From positions 1 through 43,363 of IMG/VR virus record IMGVR_UViG_3300031629_000009: DNA of 43,363 bases. One strand, written 5' to 3'. The translations under genes and the position numbers were made by a program. Source of the stretch: a virus. This document shows, piece by piece, positions 30,897 through 37,648 of the stretch (positions are counted from its first letter, which is position 1; each line of letters opens with the position of its first letter). The notes beneath the pieces are model-generated. The model worked only from the letters and a program-made list of their open reading frames with translations. It was not told the DNA's origin and ran no database searches.

Positions 30897-31360
30897 ATTG
30901 CACACTCCGAGCCGTACGCAGTAGGCCAATGGCTCTTGCCCTTACCGTGATTCCAAACCACAGCCCATGCAAAATCTTGGTAAAAAATATTCCACTTCCA
31001 CGCGGGATTGGCTCGTAGAGTTCGACCGATGTGTATCGCCTGGGCTTTAGGAGTCCCCGTCTTTCTGAGCTCCGCCTGCACCATCCACGCTGCCCCAATC
31101 CCGAGTGCCTCCGTGAATTGATAAGCCCCTGTGTGTGGACCCTTGTGCTGGGAGTACTGATGCCGTGATTCCCTGTGTCGAATCAAGTACCGACATCCGT
31201 CGTACTTGTCCCGGTGGAACCGCCCTTGATAGGCACTAATGGGACTGTCATGCAGCACGAATTTCTTGGTGGCCAACACGTTCGGGTAGTCCAACCATCC
31301 GTCGTCTGACACGGTGGGTGACACCATCAAGGCTGCGCTGAGCAGCAACGCCCCGATCAT
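30893..31360 (-). CDS. Transglycosylase/Rpf-like peptidoglycan hydrolase
   Basis: 155 residues. The N-terminus MIGALLLSAALMVSPTVS is a possible export signal but lacks a basic n-region. CRYLIRHRESRHQYSQHKGPHTGAYQFTEAL contains the catalytic-Glu environment (RESRHQY) and GAYQF substrate-binding motif of lysozyme-like transglycosylases and resuscitation-promoting factors. ATGA overlap with the HslV-like gene. It sits among early/replication genes, far from the endolysin pair, which is unusual for a lysis enzyme. Confidence 0.7.
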   Translation of the reverse strand: MIGALLLSAALMVSPTVSDDGWLDYPNVLATKKFVLHDSPISAYQGRFHRDKYDGCRYLIRHRESRHQYSQHKGPHTGAYQFTEALGIGAAWMVQAELRKTGTPKAQAIHIGRTLRANPAWKWNIFYQDFAWAVVWNHGKGKSHWPTAYGSECAM

Positions 31361-31881
31361 TCGGGGAGCTCCTGTCGCATAACCTGGATAGGTCCACCCG
31401 TATATATATCATTGGCTACGGCAATATCTATTGCCTCTTCCAGCGAAGCACCAGCTTCAAGTGCACCAATAGCAAATGGCGCACCCGTGCCGATGGCATA
31501 AATGCCATCCGATCTCACAAGGACCGTGCCGTCGCTACCAATCTCAAAGAGCTGACCTTCGAACGCAATCAGGATTGCGTAAGTTTCATCCTCCTTCTCA
31601 ACCCACCCATGCGTCTCGAACGCTCGCTTCATGGAGGGGACAACGTCGACCACCATGAAGTCATGAACAGATTTGTGAAACGACTTCATCTTCGGTGGCT
31701 CCCAAAGATGGTTGATGATGTCGATGGCTCCACCTGCACCCGCACCTGCGACAAGGAACTCGTACCGTGCCCGGATCTTCGACATCGAAGGATCACAGAA
31801 TGGACGGTTGTCGACGGTAGTCTGGTTGTCGGCTGCAATAGAGCAGCCTTTGTCATCGGTCCTACCAACGATCGTGGTCAT
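31357..31881 (-). CDS. HslV/proteasome-like Ntn peptidase
   Basis: 174 residues, HslV-sized. After Met removal the N-terminus would be TTIVG, as in HslV (TTIV). The catalytic set aligns: T2 (nucleophile), D18 in IAADNQ, K35 in SMSKIR. The C-terminal YAIGTGAPFAIGALEAG...DIAVANDIYTGGPI mirrors the family's AIGSGGxxAxxAAxAL and ICIYT. No HslU or other AAA unfoldase is encoded. GGAGGTG lies 6 nt before ATG 31881. It may degrade host proteins or process phage proteins. Confidence 0.75.
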   Translation of the reverse strand: MTTIVGRTDDKGCSIAADNQTTVDNRPFCDPSMSKIRARYEFLVAGAGAGGAIDIINHLWEPPKMKSFHKSVHDFMVVDVVPSMKRAFETHGWVEKEDETYAILIAFEGQLFEIGSDGTVLVRSDGIYAIGTGAPFAIGALEAGASLEEAIDIAVANDIYTGGPIQVMRQELPE

Positions 31882-31884
31882 GAG

Positions 31885-32424
31885 TCACACCTCCTCATCT
31901 ATTTGAGTAGGTGCACGAACGATGGAACCACAAGAAGCACACTTAGCTTCCGTGAAATACTGGACAATCTCCCCTTCACCGAACGATGCAAGGATGTGAA
32001 AGACGTTGCAACCACATATGCATGCATGCATGGGACCCATGAACAGGTAGTCGGACCCACCAGGTTCGACGTTGAACAGTTCAGTGATCGACTTCGGAGT
32101 GGGGCTGGCGTCAGCACCATGAATAACTTTCCTGTTGCCCTTCCTGCGACCAAGCCTTAGCTTCTTCATTATTCGGGTGGACATAGGTGGCTTCTCCAAT
32201 TCGATTCGCCCATCTCGGTACAGGTTCAGGAACTTCGGCATTAAGTACGCGAAAATTTCTCGGTTTATGCAGTCCTCACACCCACAAAAGGCGAACCCTG
32301 AATCGGTTTCCACATCAGTATCATCAAAGATCGCTTCGGTCAGTTGCATCATGTAGTCGGAGAAACCTCTCTCCACTTGGAGCATGGACTCTTCCTCCCA
32401 CATCCAGTCAGTTAGTTCGGTCAC
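31885..32424 (-). CDS. Zinc-ribbon early protein
   Basis: 179 residues from GTG 32424 (AAGGGAG 5 nt upstream; GTG 32430 is also open). FCGCEDC in the N-terminal third and CICGCNVF...AKCASCGSIV in the C-terminal third are two Cys clusters; the second looks like a zinc ribbon. Between them lies a basic RKGNRK segment. Overlaps the ATPase gene by a few bases. Function unknown; nucleic-acid binding plausible. Confidence 0.65.
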   Translation of the reverse strand: MTELTDWMWEEESMLQVERGFSDYMMQLTEAIFDDTDVETDSGFAFCGCEDCINREIFAYLMPKFLNLYRDGRIELEKPPMSTRIMKKLRLGRRKGNRKVIHGADASPTPKSITELFNVEPGGSDYLFMGPMHACICGCNVFHILASFGEGEIVQYFTEAKCASCGSIVRAPTQIDEEV

Positions 32425-33254
32425 GACCACTCCCTTCTAGTTCTCGCTGCGCTCAGCTGCGCCTTGGTGTTATGAAAAGTCATGCGTGTGGGGTCTACGA
32501 AAATCGTTTCGTATTCACTGGCGTTAGGTGAAGGGGTCGCATGTCGGTGCTTCACGAGCGCAACGCGCATCATTCCCTCTTCAGGTAGCATCGCGAGAGA
32601 TAGGATCATCTCTGGGTACTGCGCTACTTTCCCTCGAATGGATGAACGTGAAGCTGGGTACTCAGGCTTAGAAGTTGACTCGTTGACATGGTGTAAGACC
32701 ATTAAGGCACAGTCGAGTTCCCTGCTCAGCGAATGAAGATCGCCAATGATCTCTACCAAGCCATTGAAATCTCCTGCGTCGTTATCACAGTTGAGGAGGT
32801 TGTCCAAAACGATTAGTTTTGGTGGCATTCCATAGACTTCCGTGTAAGCCTGGAGCTCAAGATCCATGTCCTTGATCGTGATGCGGGGATTGAAATCAAA
32901 TTGGATACCCGACTTCGTGATCTCATCGACTGCTTCGTCGATGATGTCCTGACCCGACGTACCGACCATGTCCTTAATGTCGTTGAACTCGATGCCAGTT
33001 TTGATGGCAGCAGCCCTGTACCAAGTCGTTCTGCGGTCAGTATCTGCAGAGAAAAACATCGTGGGAACGTTCGCATGGATGGCGTACCACAGGGCCAGCA
33101 TGCTTTTGCCTCCGTTAGGCGCGGCAACAACCATGCACATCTGCCCCGGCTCCAGCAAAACTCCTTTTGCCGTGAGGGTGGGGAGAAGCTCAGGGAGCGG
33201 GTTTGTTTTCCCGCTCCCTTTGCTTTCCTGAGAGACCTGCACAAGTGATTGCAT
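32421..33254 (-). CDS. RecA/DnaB-like ATPase (helicase candidate)
   Basis: 277 residues. Walker A AAPNGGKS (44-51) after the typical GQMCMVVA strand, Walker B LIVLDN (147-152), and a later MVLHHVNE switch resemble the DnaB/RepA-like RecA core. It lacks the N-terminal DnaB domain, so it is a minimal helicase or recombinase. It sits 3 nt after the SSB-like gene and upstream of the primase genes, which supports a replicative role. Confidence 0.8.
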   Translation of the reverse strand: MQSLVQVSQESKGSGKTNPLPELLPTLTAKGVLLEPGQMCMVVAAPNGGKSMLALWYAIHANVPTMFFSADTDRRTTWYRAAAIKTGIEFNDIKDMVGTSGQDIIDEAVDEITKSGIQFDFNPRITIKDMDLELQAYTEVYGMPPKLIVLDNLLNCDNDAGDFNGLVEIIGDLHSLSRELDCALMVLHHVNESTSKPEYPASRSSIRGKVAQYPEMILSLAMLPEEGMMRVALVKHRHATPSPNASEYETIFVDPTRMTFHNTKAQLSAARTRREWS

Positions 33255-33257
33255 CAG

Positions 33258-33728
33258 TTACTTCCAGATGATCTTTGCTTCTTCAGCACCTGGAGCGAAC
33301 GGCTTGGGACCCTTCGCAGGGTCAACGAACGCAACTCGAGCCTTACCTTTTGCGTCTGTCCATTCGCGCAGTACATAGAAACCACGACCGTCAGGGAGTG
33401 CTGGTGCTTCCGCAAGACCGTAGGTAAACCGATCTCCATACTTACCAGGAAGAACCTCAGGTGCTCCTACGGATGCAGGTGCAGCCACAGGTTCTGCTGC
33501 TGCCGGTGTGACCACAGTTGCACCAAGCTCTTGCGTAACAAGAGCTACCGCTGCTTGATGTGGTGGTGAGTTCGTAACCTTCGCTCGGAAAGCTGCGATC
33601 TCTTCCTCGATTTCATCTGTCGAGTTGAACTCTCGAAGATGATCCATCAGTTCACTAACTGAATTACCTCTGACGGCGCAGAAGTTGTGGCTTACAACAA
33701 ACGGTGCTTCGGTTGTACTTGTTGACAT
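33258..33728 (-). CDS. SSB-like DNA-binding protein candidate
   Basis: 156 residues. An acidic helical N-terminus (SELMDHLREFNSTDEIEEEI) leads to an Ala/Pro-rich linker (AAAEPVAAPASVG) and a strand-rich C-terminal segment (GRFTYG-like, YVLREWTDAKGKARVAFVDP). This architecture occurs in phage proteins next to Cas4-like nucleases and is often called ssDNA-binding; I cannot confirm an OB fold. The start codon lies inside a 16-bp repeat shared with the integrase promoter. Confidence 0.5.
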   Translation of the reverse strand: MSTSTTEAPFVVSHNFCAVRGNSVSELMDHLREFNSTDEIEEEIAAFRAKVTNSPPHQAAVALVTQELGATVVTPAAAEPVAAPASVGAPEVLPGKYGDRFTYGLAEAPALPDGRGFYVLREWTDAKGKARVAFVDPAKGPKPFAPGAEEAKIIWK

Positions 33729-33739
33729 GTTGCATACTC

Positions 33740-34588
33740 CTAAATTTTTTTACTATATTGAGGGTGGTCTGGGTCCATGGTCCACGCGAGTGGACCACCT
33801 TGTGCATAGCAGTAGTCCGATACATCGCACATCCTGCAAGCATCGCCTGGGTTAGGAATAAACAAATCGTTATCCATGGCGAACTTAGTTTTCCTGAATA
33901 TGTTGTCGTAGTACTCAGGGGTGAATCTAGAAATATCAGACAGCTCTGACATTTCACCTTTGCGAGTCATGAAGTACGCACCATGAGCGATGCTCAGACC
34001 TAGCGTTCTTCGCAATGCCGCTGCGTAAAGCCCAAGCTGGCTGGTGTTCGATGGAGTTCGCGTACCCGACTTGTAGTCGACTACCACAAGTTGGCCATTC
34101 GGGTTGACCATCACAGCGTCAAGAAACCCTTTAACTGGAACGTCTCCGAAGGTGGCGGTGGTTTCGTACTCGGCAAGGAAAATACCTTCATGGGTTAACA
34201 CGCTCCACCCAGAACTGTCTAACCAAGTTCCGTACGTTACGCACTGTGACGCACCATCAGCCATCCACCAGTTAACGTCTTCCTTATTGGGATTGGCCTT
34301 GCTTTCTCGCCCCGCTCGCTTCCACTCATCACGATTAATACCAGTGGACTCTTCACGTTTCTCTATCTCTTGTGTGAATAGGTCTCGAAACCTGCGACCG
34401 ATATCGAACGCTGGCGTTAGGCCAGCCTTCGCCATGTTTATTTCATACACGCACTCGTGTAATGCCACACCTGCAGGCAACCACACGTTCGGTTTCTGTG
34501 GTGCATCCAGCACCCGTGACAGCTGGAAGCTCTTACCGCAGCCGAGAAAAGAATTCAGCTGCGAGTTGGATAGATGCTCAGCTCTCAT
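33740..34588 (-). CDS. Cas4/RecB-like exonuclease
   Basis: 282 residues from ATG 34588 (ATGA overlap). Catalytic residues H44-E45, D157 (GFLDAV), D171-Y-K173 and Q184. C17 with C251, C254 and C260 (CRMCDVSDYC) fits the Fe-S Cas4/AddB-like nuclease. It likely resects DNA ends for recombination with the SSB-like protein just downstream. There is no CRISPR or Cas1/2 here, as is usual for phage Cas4-like proteins. Confidence 0.87.
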   Translation of the reverse strand: MRAEHLSNSQLNSFLGCGKSFQLSRVLDAPQKPNVWLPAGVALHECVYEINMAKAGLTPAFDIGRRFRDLFTQEIEKREESTGINRDEWKRAGRESKANPNKEDVNWWMADGASQCVTYGTWLDSSGWSVLTHEGIFLAEYETTATFGDVPVKGFLDAVMVNPNGQLVVVDYKSGTRTPSNTSQLGLYAAALRRTLGLSIAHGAYFMTRKGEMSELSDISRFTPEYYDNIFRKTKFAMDNDLFIPNPGDACRMCDVSDYCYAQGGPLAWTMDPDHPQYSKKI

Positions 34589-34809
34589 GGTTTGATCCGA
34601 TCGATAACGAAGCACTCTCGCTCTTCGTTAAAGTCGTAATGCTGGGATACGACTTCGTATCCGATCTCGAATCTTCCCCAGATAGCTTTCAATGTTTCGG
34701 GTGGAAGGTCCTCATCATGTGTGAGATAAATTTGCCCCGTTGCGCCGTCTTCTATAGCGCACGAAAACAAATCTTCGTGTATAAGAATCGCTTTAGTTTG
34801 TTCGGTCAT
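34585..34809 (-). CDS. Small acidic protein
   Basis: 74 residues, acidic, alpha/beta (AILIHEDLFSCAIEDGATGQIYLTHDEDL). GAAAGG lies 14 nt upstream of ATG 34809, rather far. Couples to the Cas4-like gene (ATGA). Unknown. Confidence 0.6.
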   Translation of the reverse strand: MTEQTKAILIHEDLFSCAIEDGATGQIYLTHDEDLPPETLKAIWGRFEIGYEVVSQHYDFNEERECFVIDRIKP

Positions 34810-34911
34810 GCTTGCACATTATTCCTTTCATGTGACATAGGCAAATGCAACACTCCGGTAATTGCACTCTTTTTGCCACCATGTTGCTTAAAATTTAACC
34901 GCGTGGGACAT

Positions 34912-34942
34912 TTGACAACGAGTCAATATGTTGCTTTATAAT
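34912..34942 (+). promoter_or_regulatory. Consensus-like promoter with dyad
   Basis: TTGACA (34912-34917), 19-nt spacer, TATAAT (34937-34942) on the plus strand. TTGAC-N5-GTCAA (34912-34926) is a dyad over the -35, and ATGTTGC (34928-34934) sits 2 nt before the -10. The next gene on this strand is the integrase, about 700 nt on; transcription would run antisense through the HTH gene. Confidence 0.55.
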
Positions 34943-34977
34943 TTCCCTCACGGGGCAAGGGTTAAAACCATGGAACC

Positions 34978-35436
34978 TTAGGACCCGCCCTTGGCGGGGC
35001 CTTCAGGAGTTCGCATACTCACCAGTGAGTCCCGTTCGTCACTCTTATCCCGCGCAACGTAATGGAACCCGGATTCACTTTCTGGAACGTAGACAACTAC
35101 TGCCCTGTTGTCATTCATCTTATCAACCCAAGAGTCAAGCCGCAGGTTCTTTTCGTCATCAAGCCCATCACCATTTTTGCGTCTGGCCAACAGACGCAGC
35201 ATCGTTAGTGCATAATGCATGTTGTGTTCAATTTTAATTGGAGTCCACGGAATCACATCGTCGTATCGGATTCGATCTGTCATGCCAGCTCGACTGAGCG
35301 CAGCAGAGATACTGGACCGTGCGATCGGAACACCCGTGTTGTTCGACACGATGTTAGCGATCTGCTGGTGCGTGTTCCCCGCCTTGACAAGTTTTTGCAA
35401 CTCCCTGTCGGACGGAATGATCCTTTCCTTACCCAT
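34978..35436 (-). CDS. HTH regulator, candidate immunity repressor
   Basis: 152 residues from ATG 35436 (GGGAG 9 nt and AGGAG 2 nt upstream). RELQKLVKAGNTHQQIANIVSNNTGVPIARSSISAALSRAG (split here by two helices) is a clear helix-turn-helix with a longer wing, then a helical linker and a C-terminal strand-rich part. Divergent from the integrase with about 200 bp between. Position and fold suggest a repressor of lytic genes; the RSSISAALSRAG pattern is found in actinophage regulators. A CCCGCC/GGCGGG hairpin occupies its last codons. Confidence 0.7.
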   Translation of the reverse strand: MGKERIIPSDRELQKLVKAGNTHQQIANIVSNNTGVPIARSSISAALSRAGMTDRIRYDDVIPWTPIKIEHNMHYALTMLRLLARRKNGDGLDDEKNLRLDSWVDKMNDNRAVVVYVPESESGFHYVARDKSDERDSLVSMRTPEGPAKGGS

Positions 35437-35475
35437 GACTCCTACTCCCTGACCCCCGGTAGATGTAACACACAA

Positions 35476-35505
35476 ACAATAACATGTTGCAATAGGAACG
35501 GGCAA
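35476..35505 (-). promoter_or_regulatory. Candidate promoter of HTH regulator
   Basis: On the minus strand TTGCCC (35505-35500), 18-nt spacer holding GCAACATG (35490-35483), TATTGT (35481-35476). Same spacing and motif placement as the early cassettes but weaker hexamers. 40 nt upstream of the regulator start. Confidence 0.45.
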
Positions 35506-35566
35506 CACTTGGGGGGCGTGTCCCTCACGGCTTCTCTACGTTTGCAATTTGAGTGCTATTTGCTTG

Positions 35567-35596
35567 TTGACATGTTGCTAGTTCATGATGCATACT
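35567..35596 (+). promoter_or_regulatory. Candidate integrase promoter
   Basis: TTGACA (35567-35572), 18-nt spacer, CATACT (35591-35596), 41 nt before the integrase start. The -35 overlaps a 16-bp repeat (35563-35578) shared with the SSB-like gene start, and CATGTTGC (35571-35578). Confidence 0.6.
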
Positions 35597-35636
35597 TCTC
35601 TAAATCATTGCAACACAACAACGAAAGGTGGTAGGT

Positions 35637-36638
35637 ATGTTGTTATCGGAGGTCATTATTCTCTACTGTGACCATAAACGCAGTGCTGGATTCGCGGAAA
35701 GTACCGCGTCAAACGCCTATAGAAACCTCACCCGAGTCATGGATATCATCGGTGACGTTGACATCACCGATGTCACACCGGCCCGGATGGACCGGTTCTT
35801 CGCGGTGGAGATGGCTCGAGGCTTACAACCAGGGACATTGAATTCCTACCATTACATCCTCTCCGCGTTCAGTAAATGGTGCCGCCACCGGGGTTATTTG
35901 GTGGAGTCACAAGATCTGGTGGCCGGTCGCCGTAACTTCAGGGACCCACCCAAGCAGCGGGAATATGTTCCCGCGAGTGATTTTGCTACCTTGTTGGACA
36001 TCGCATCAACTGGCCCGACCGGTGCACGGGACCGGGCTTTGATGGCGAGCGGGTTGTATTTGATGAGTCGTGCCTCGGAGCTGATCCACCTCAAAGTAAA
36101 AGATATTAACCTCGAGTATGACGAGGTGGAGGTGTTCATCAAGAAAACTCAAGAGCGCGACACCATGCCGATCTGTCTGGAGCTCAAAATTGAGCTCGAG
36201 GAATGGTTGCATTTCTATCGGAACCAGATGGGTGGTGAACTGGACCCTGACTGGGTCCTGTTCCCCCGGTACACCACCGTGGCCTATCACCAGTGGGAAA
36301 TGGATACCAGTAGTTCCATTGGCCGCCCGCAACTGATCGTACAACGATGCCTCAAAGGGCTCGGGTGGAAAGATGATTGGATGGGGGTGCATGTTCTGCG
36401 CCGTAGCGCAGCCCGTGCCCGGTTCGAGGAAAACCTTGAAGCCGGTTACGACGGTGCAATGCGGGAGATCCAGTCATGGCTGCACCACAAGGCACTGACC
36501 ACTACCGAGAGGTATCTGGGCATGACCCACGATCGGGAACGCCGCAATGACCGGACAAAAGGGAAATCCATGTATCCGTCCGTGTCTCCTAGTAAGGTCA
36601 TTCCTTTCCCCCTGATAAAAGGAGAACTCAGTGGCTAG
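35637..36638 (+). CDS. int: Tyrosine integrase
   Basis: 333 residues from ATG 35637 (AAAGG 8 nt upstream; GTG 35628 is open but touches that site). Core-binding SAM-like domain about 1-85, catalytic domain from about 110: R145 (SRASELIHLK), H252 and R255 (HVLRRS), H283/H284 (WLHHKA) and nucleophile Y293 (TTERYLG). It would insert phage DNA into the host chromosome, probably at a tRNA/tmRNA-like site, and indicates temperate life. No excisionase is recognised, though the small zinc protein downstream may take that role. Confidence 0.93.
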   Translation: MLLSEVIILYCDHKRSAGFAESTASNAYRNLTRVMDIIGDVDITDVTPARMDRFFAVEMARGLQPGTLNSYHYILSAFSKWCRHRGYLVESQDLVAGRRNFRDPPKQREYVPASDFATLLDIASTGPTGARDRALMASGLYLMSRASELIHLKVKDINLEYDEVEVFIKKTQERDTMPICLELKIELEEWLHFYRNQMGGELDPDWVLFPRYTTVAYHQWEMDTSSSIGRPQLIVQRCLKGLGWKDDWMGVHVLRRSAARARFEENLEAGYDGAMREIQSWLHHKALTTTERYLGMTHDRERRNDRTKGKSMYPSVSPSKVIPFPLIKGELSG

Positions 36639-36855
36639 GCACTTCTCGTTAAGTTGTGATCGTTGCGAAAAGACTGAGAACCGGCTCATCAAAATCGTTA
36701 CCGGTCACACCCGTCGTACCGACGGGGTCAAGCTCGATGTGGATCTGTGTCGGGGCTGCTGGATTGAGCTGGAGAAAGAGTTCGGGTTCCACCCGAACGA
36801 GAAGCACGGCAAACGGTTCCAAGTGGTGGATATTGACAGCATCGACCGGTCGTAA
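36631..36855 (+). CDS. Small zinc-finger protein downstream of integrase
   Basis: 74 residues from GTG 36631 (AAAGGAG upstream), overlapping the integrase by 8 nt. CDRC and CRGC pairs form a four-Cys zinc knuckle around a basic KIVTGHTRRTDGVKLDVDL segment. Its coupling to integrase suggests a role in recombination directionality or in regulation. Not a recognised family. Confidence 0.68.
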   Translation: MARHFSLSCDRCEKTENRLIKIVTGHTRRTDGVKLDVDLCRGCWIELEKEFGFHPNEKHGKRFQVVDIDSIDRS

Positions 36856-36896
36856 GCATGTTGCATCCCTCTGTAAGGGACGTAGAACCACGAAAA

Positions 36897-36925
36897 CAGG
36901 GGTACTGGCATAACCAGTACCCCTG
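36897..36925. terminator. Bidirectional terminator between integrase and lysin operons
   Basis: 12-bp perfect arms CAGGGGTACTGG / CCAGTACCCCTG around the loop CATAA. Followed on the minus strand by TTTTCG. Ends the late (lysin) operon from one side and the integrase transcript from the other. A second small hairpin, GGCT-GTATT-AGCC, follows at about 36945. Confidence 0.88.
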
Positions 36926-36951
36926 AATCCAAGCCTCTTAGGAAGGCTGTA

Positions 36952-37455
36952 TTAGCCTTTGCTCTTGATTCTCCCCATGGGAGTAATCCCCAGCCGCTTC
37001 ATTTGCGCCTTCACTTTCGCCACACTCGGTGTCTTAATCACCACATGCATGGGGTCATAAAAGTTCTTGTAGTTACCGCCCCACTCGAGCAGCTTGTACT
37101 GCCGCAGTAGCCGCTTCATCCGCAACGCCTTAATCGGGTGCTTGCGCCACCACACGTTAGATCGAGACTGCGAACCCTCCCGTGTTGCATTGATATCCAC
37201 TGCAACACCACCACAATGATCACTAATCGAAGAAGAAGCACGGCCCTTACGCGGAGCAGTCCACGCCCAATCATCAAAAGTACCCTTATCGATCGGGCGA
37301 ATGATCCGGTCGTATTCGGCAACAAAGCTCACCAAATAGCCACCTACATCCTTACGAAGACGCATCTTGCGCTTAGTTCCAGGGATAGTAAACAGCTTCA
37401 GCCGCTTATCGGACATCGTGGGAATAACTTCCCACCCATTAATCGTTTTCGTCAC
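36952..37455 (-). CDS. Endolysin: M15 D-Ala-D-Ala peptidase
   Basis: 167 residues from GTG 37455 (TAGGAG upstream). H80 and D87 (SISDHCGGVAVDINA) and H137 (YDPMHVV) supply the zinc site, and W-G-G-N near 125 the substrate groove, as in VanY/Ply500-type L,D- and D,D-peptidases. It would cut cross-linked peptidoglycan peptides at lysis. The substrate-binding domain is in a separate overlapping gene upstream. Confidence 0.87.
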   Translation of the reverse strand: MTKTINGWEVIPTMSDKRLKLFTIPGTKRKMRLRKDVGGYLVSFVAEYDRIIRPIDKGTFDDWAWTAPRKGRASSSISDHCGGVAVDINATREGSQSRSNVWWRKHPIKALRMKRLLRQYKLLEWGGNYKNFYDPMHVVIKTPSVAKVKAQMKRLGITPMGRIKSKG

Positions 37456-37648
37456 TACTTACTCCTAGCTTTTCAATGATGGAATCTGTGAGGATTCCAT
37501 CTGGGTAGAGCCCATGAACTTTTTGGAACCCACGCAGCTTCTGGGCAAACTCCTGCGTGTACTCATCCGTATCGGGAAAGACATTGAGACGCCGCTTACA
37601 CGCGGCAATAATCGGATCACTGTCACCATCGACAAATTCACGCGACAC
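37439..37648 (-). CDS. Peptidoglycan-binding domain protein (stand-alone)
   Basis: 69 residues from GTG 37648. FAQKLRGFQKVHGLYPDGILTDSIIEKLG is a PG_binding_1 fold with F-Q at the groove. It overlaps the M15 peptidase by 17 nt and the tail gene by 11 nt. Usually such a domain is fused to the enzyme; here it is free, so it may form a complex with it. Confidence 0.75.
   Translation of the reverse strand: MSREFVDGDSDPIIAACKRRLNVFPDTDEYTQEFAQKLRGFQKVHGLYPDGILTDSIIEKLGVSSDEND

Noticed and set aside
33722-33750. Plus-strand promoter at TTGACA 33722
   Set aside because: No -10 at usable spacing, and the sequence is the start region of a minus-strand gene; noted only as a repeat.
36856-36951. attP next to integrase
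   Set aside because: No tRNA-like or direct-repeat core is seen there, or between the HTH and integrase genes; the attachment site remains unassigned.
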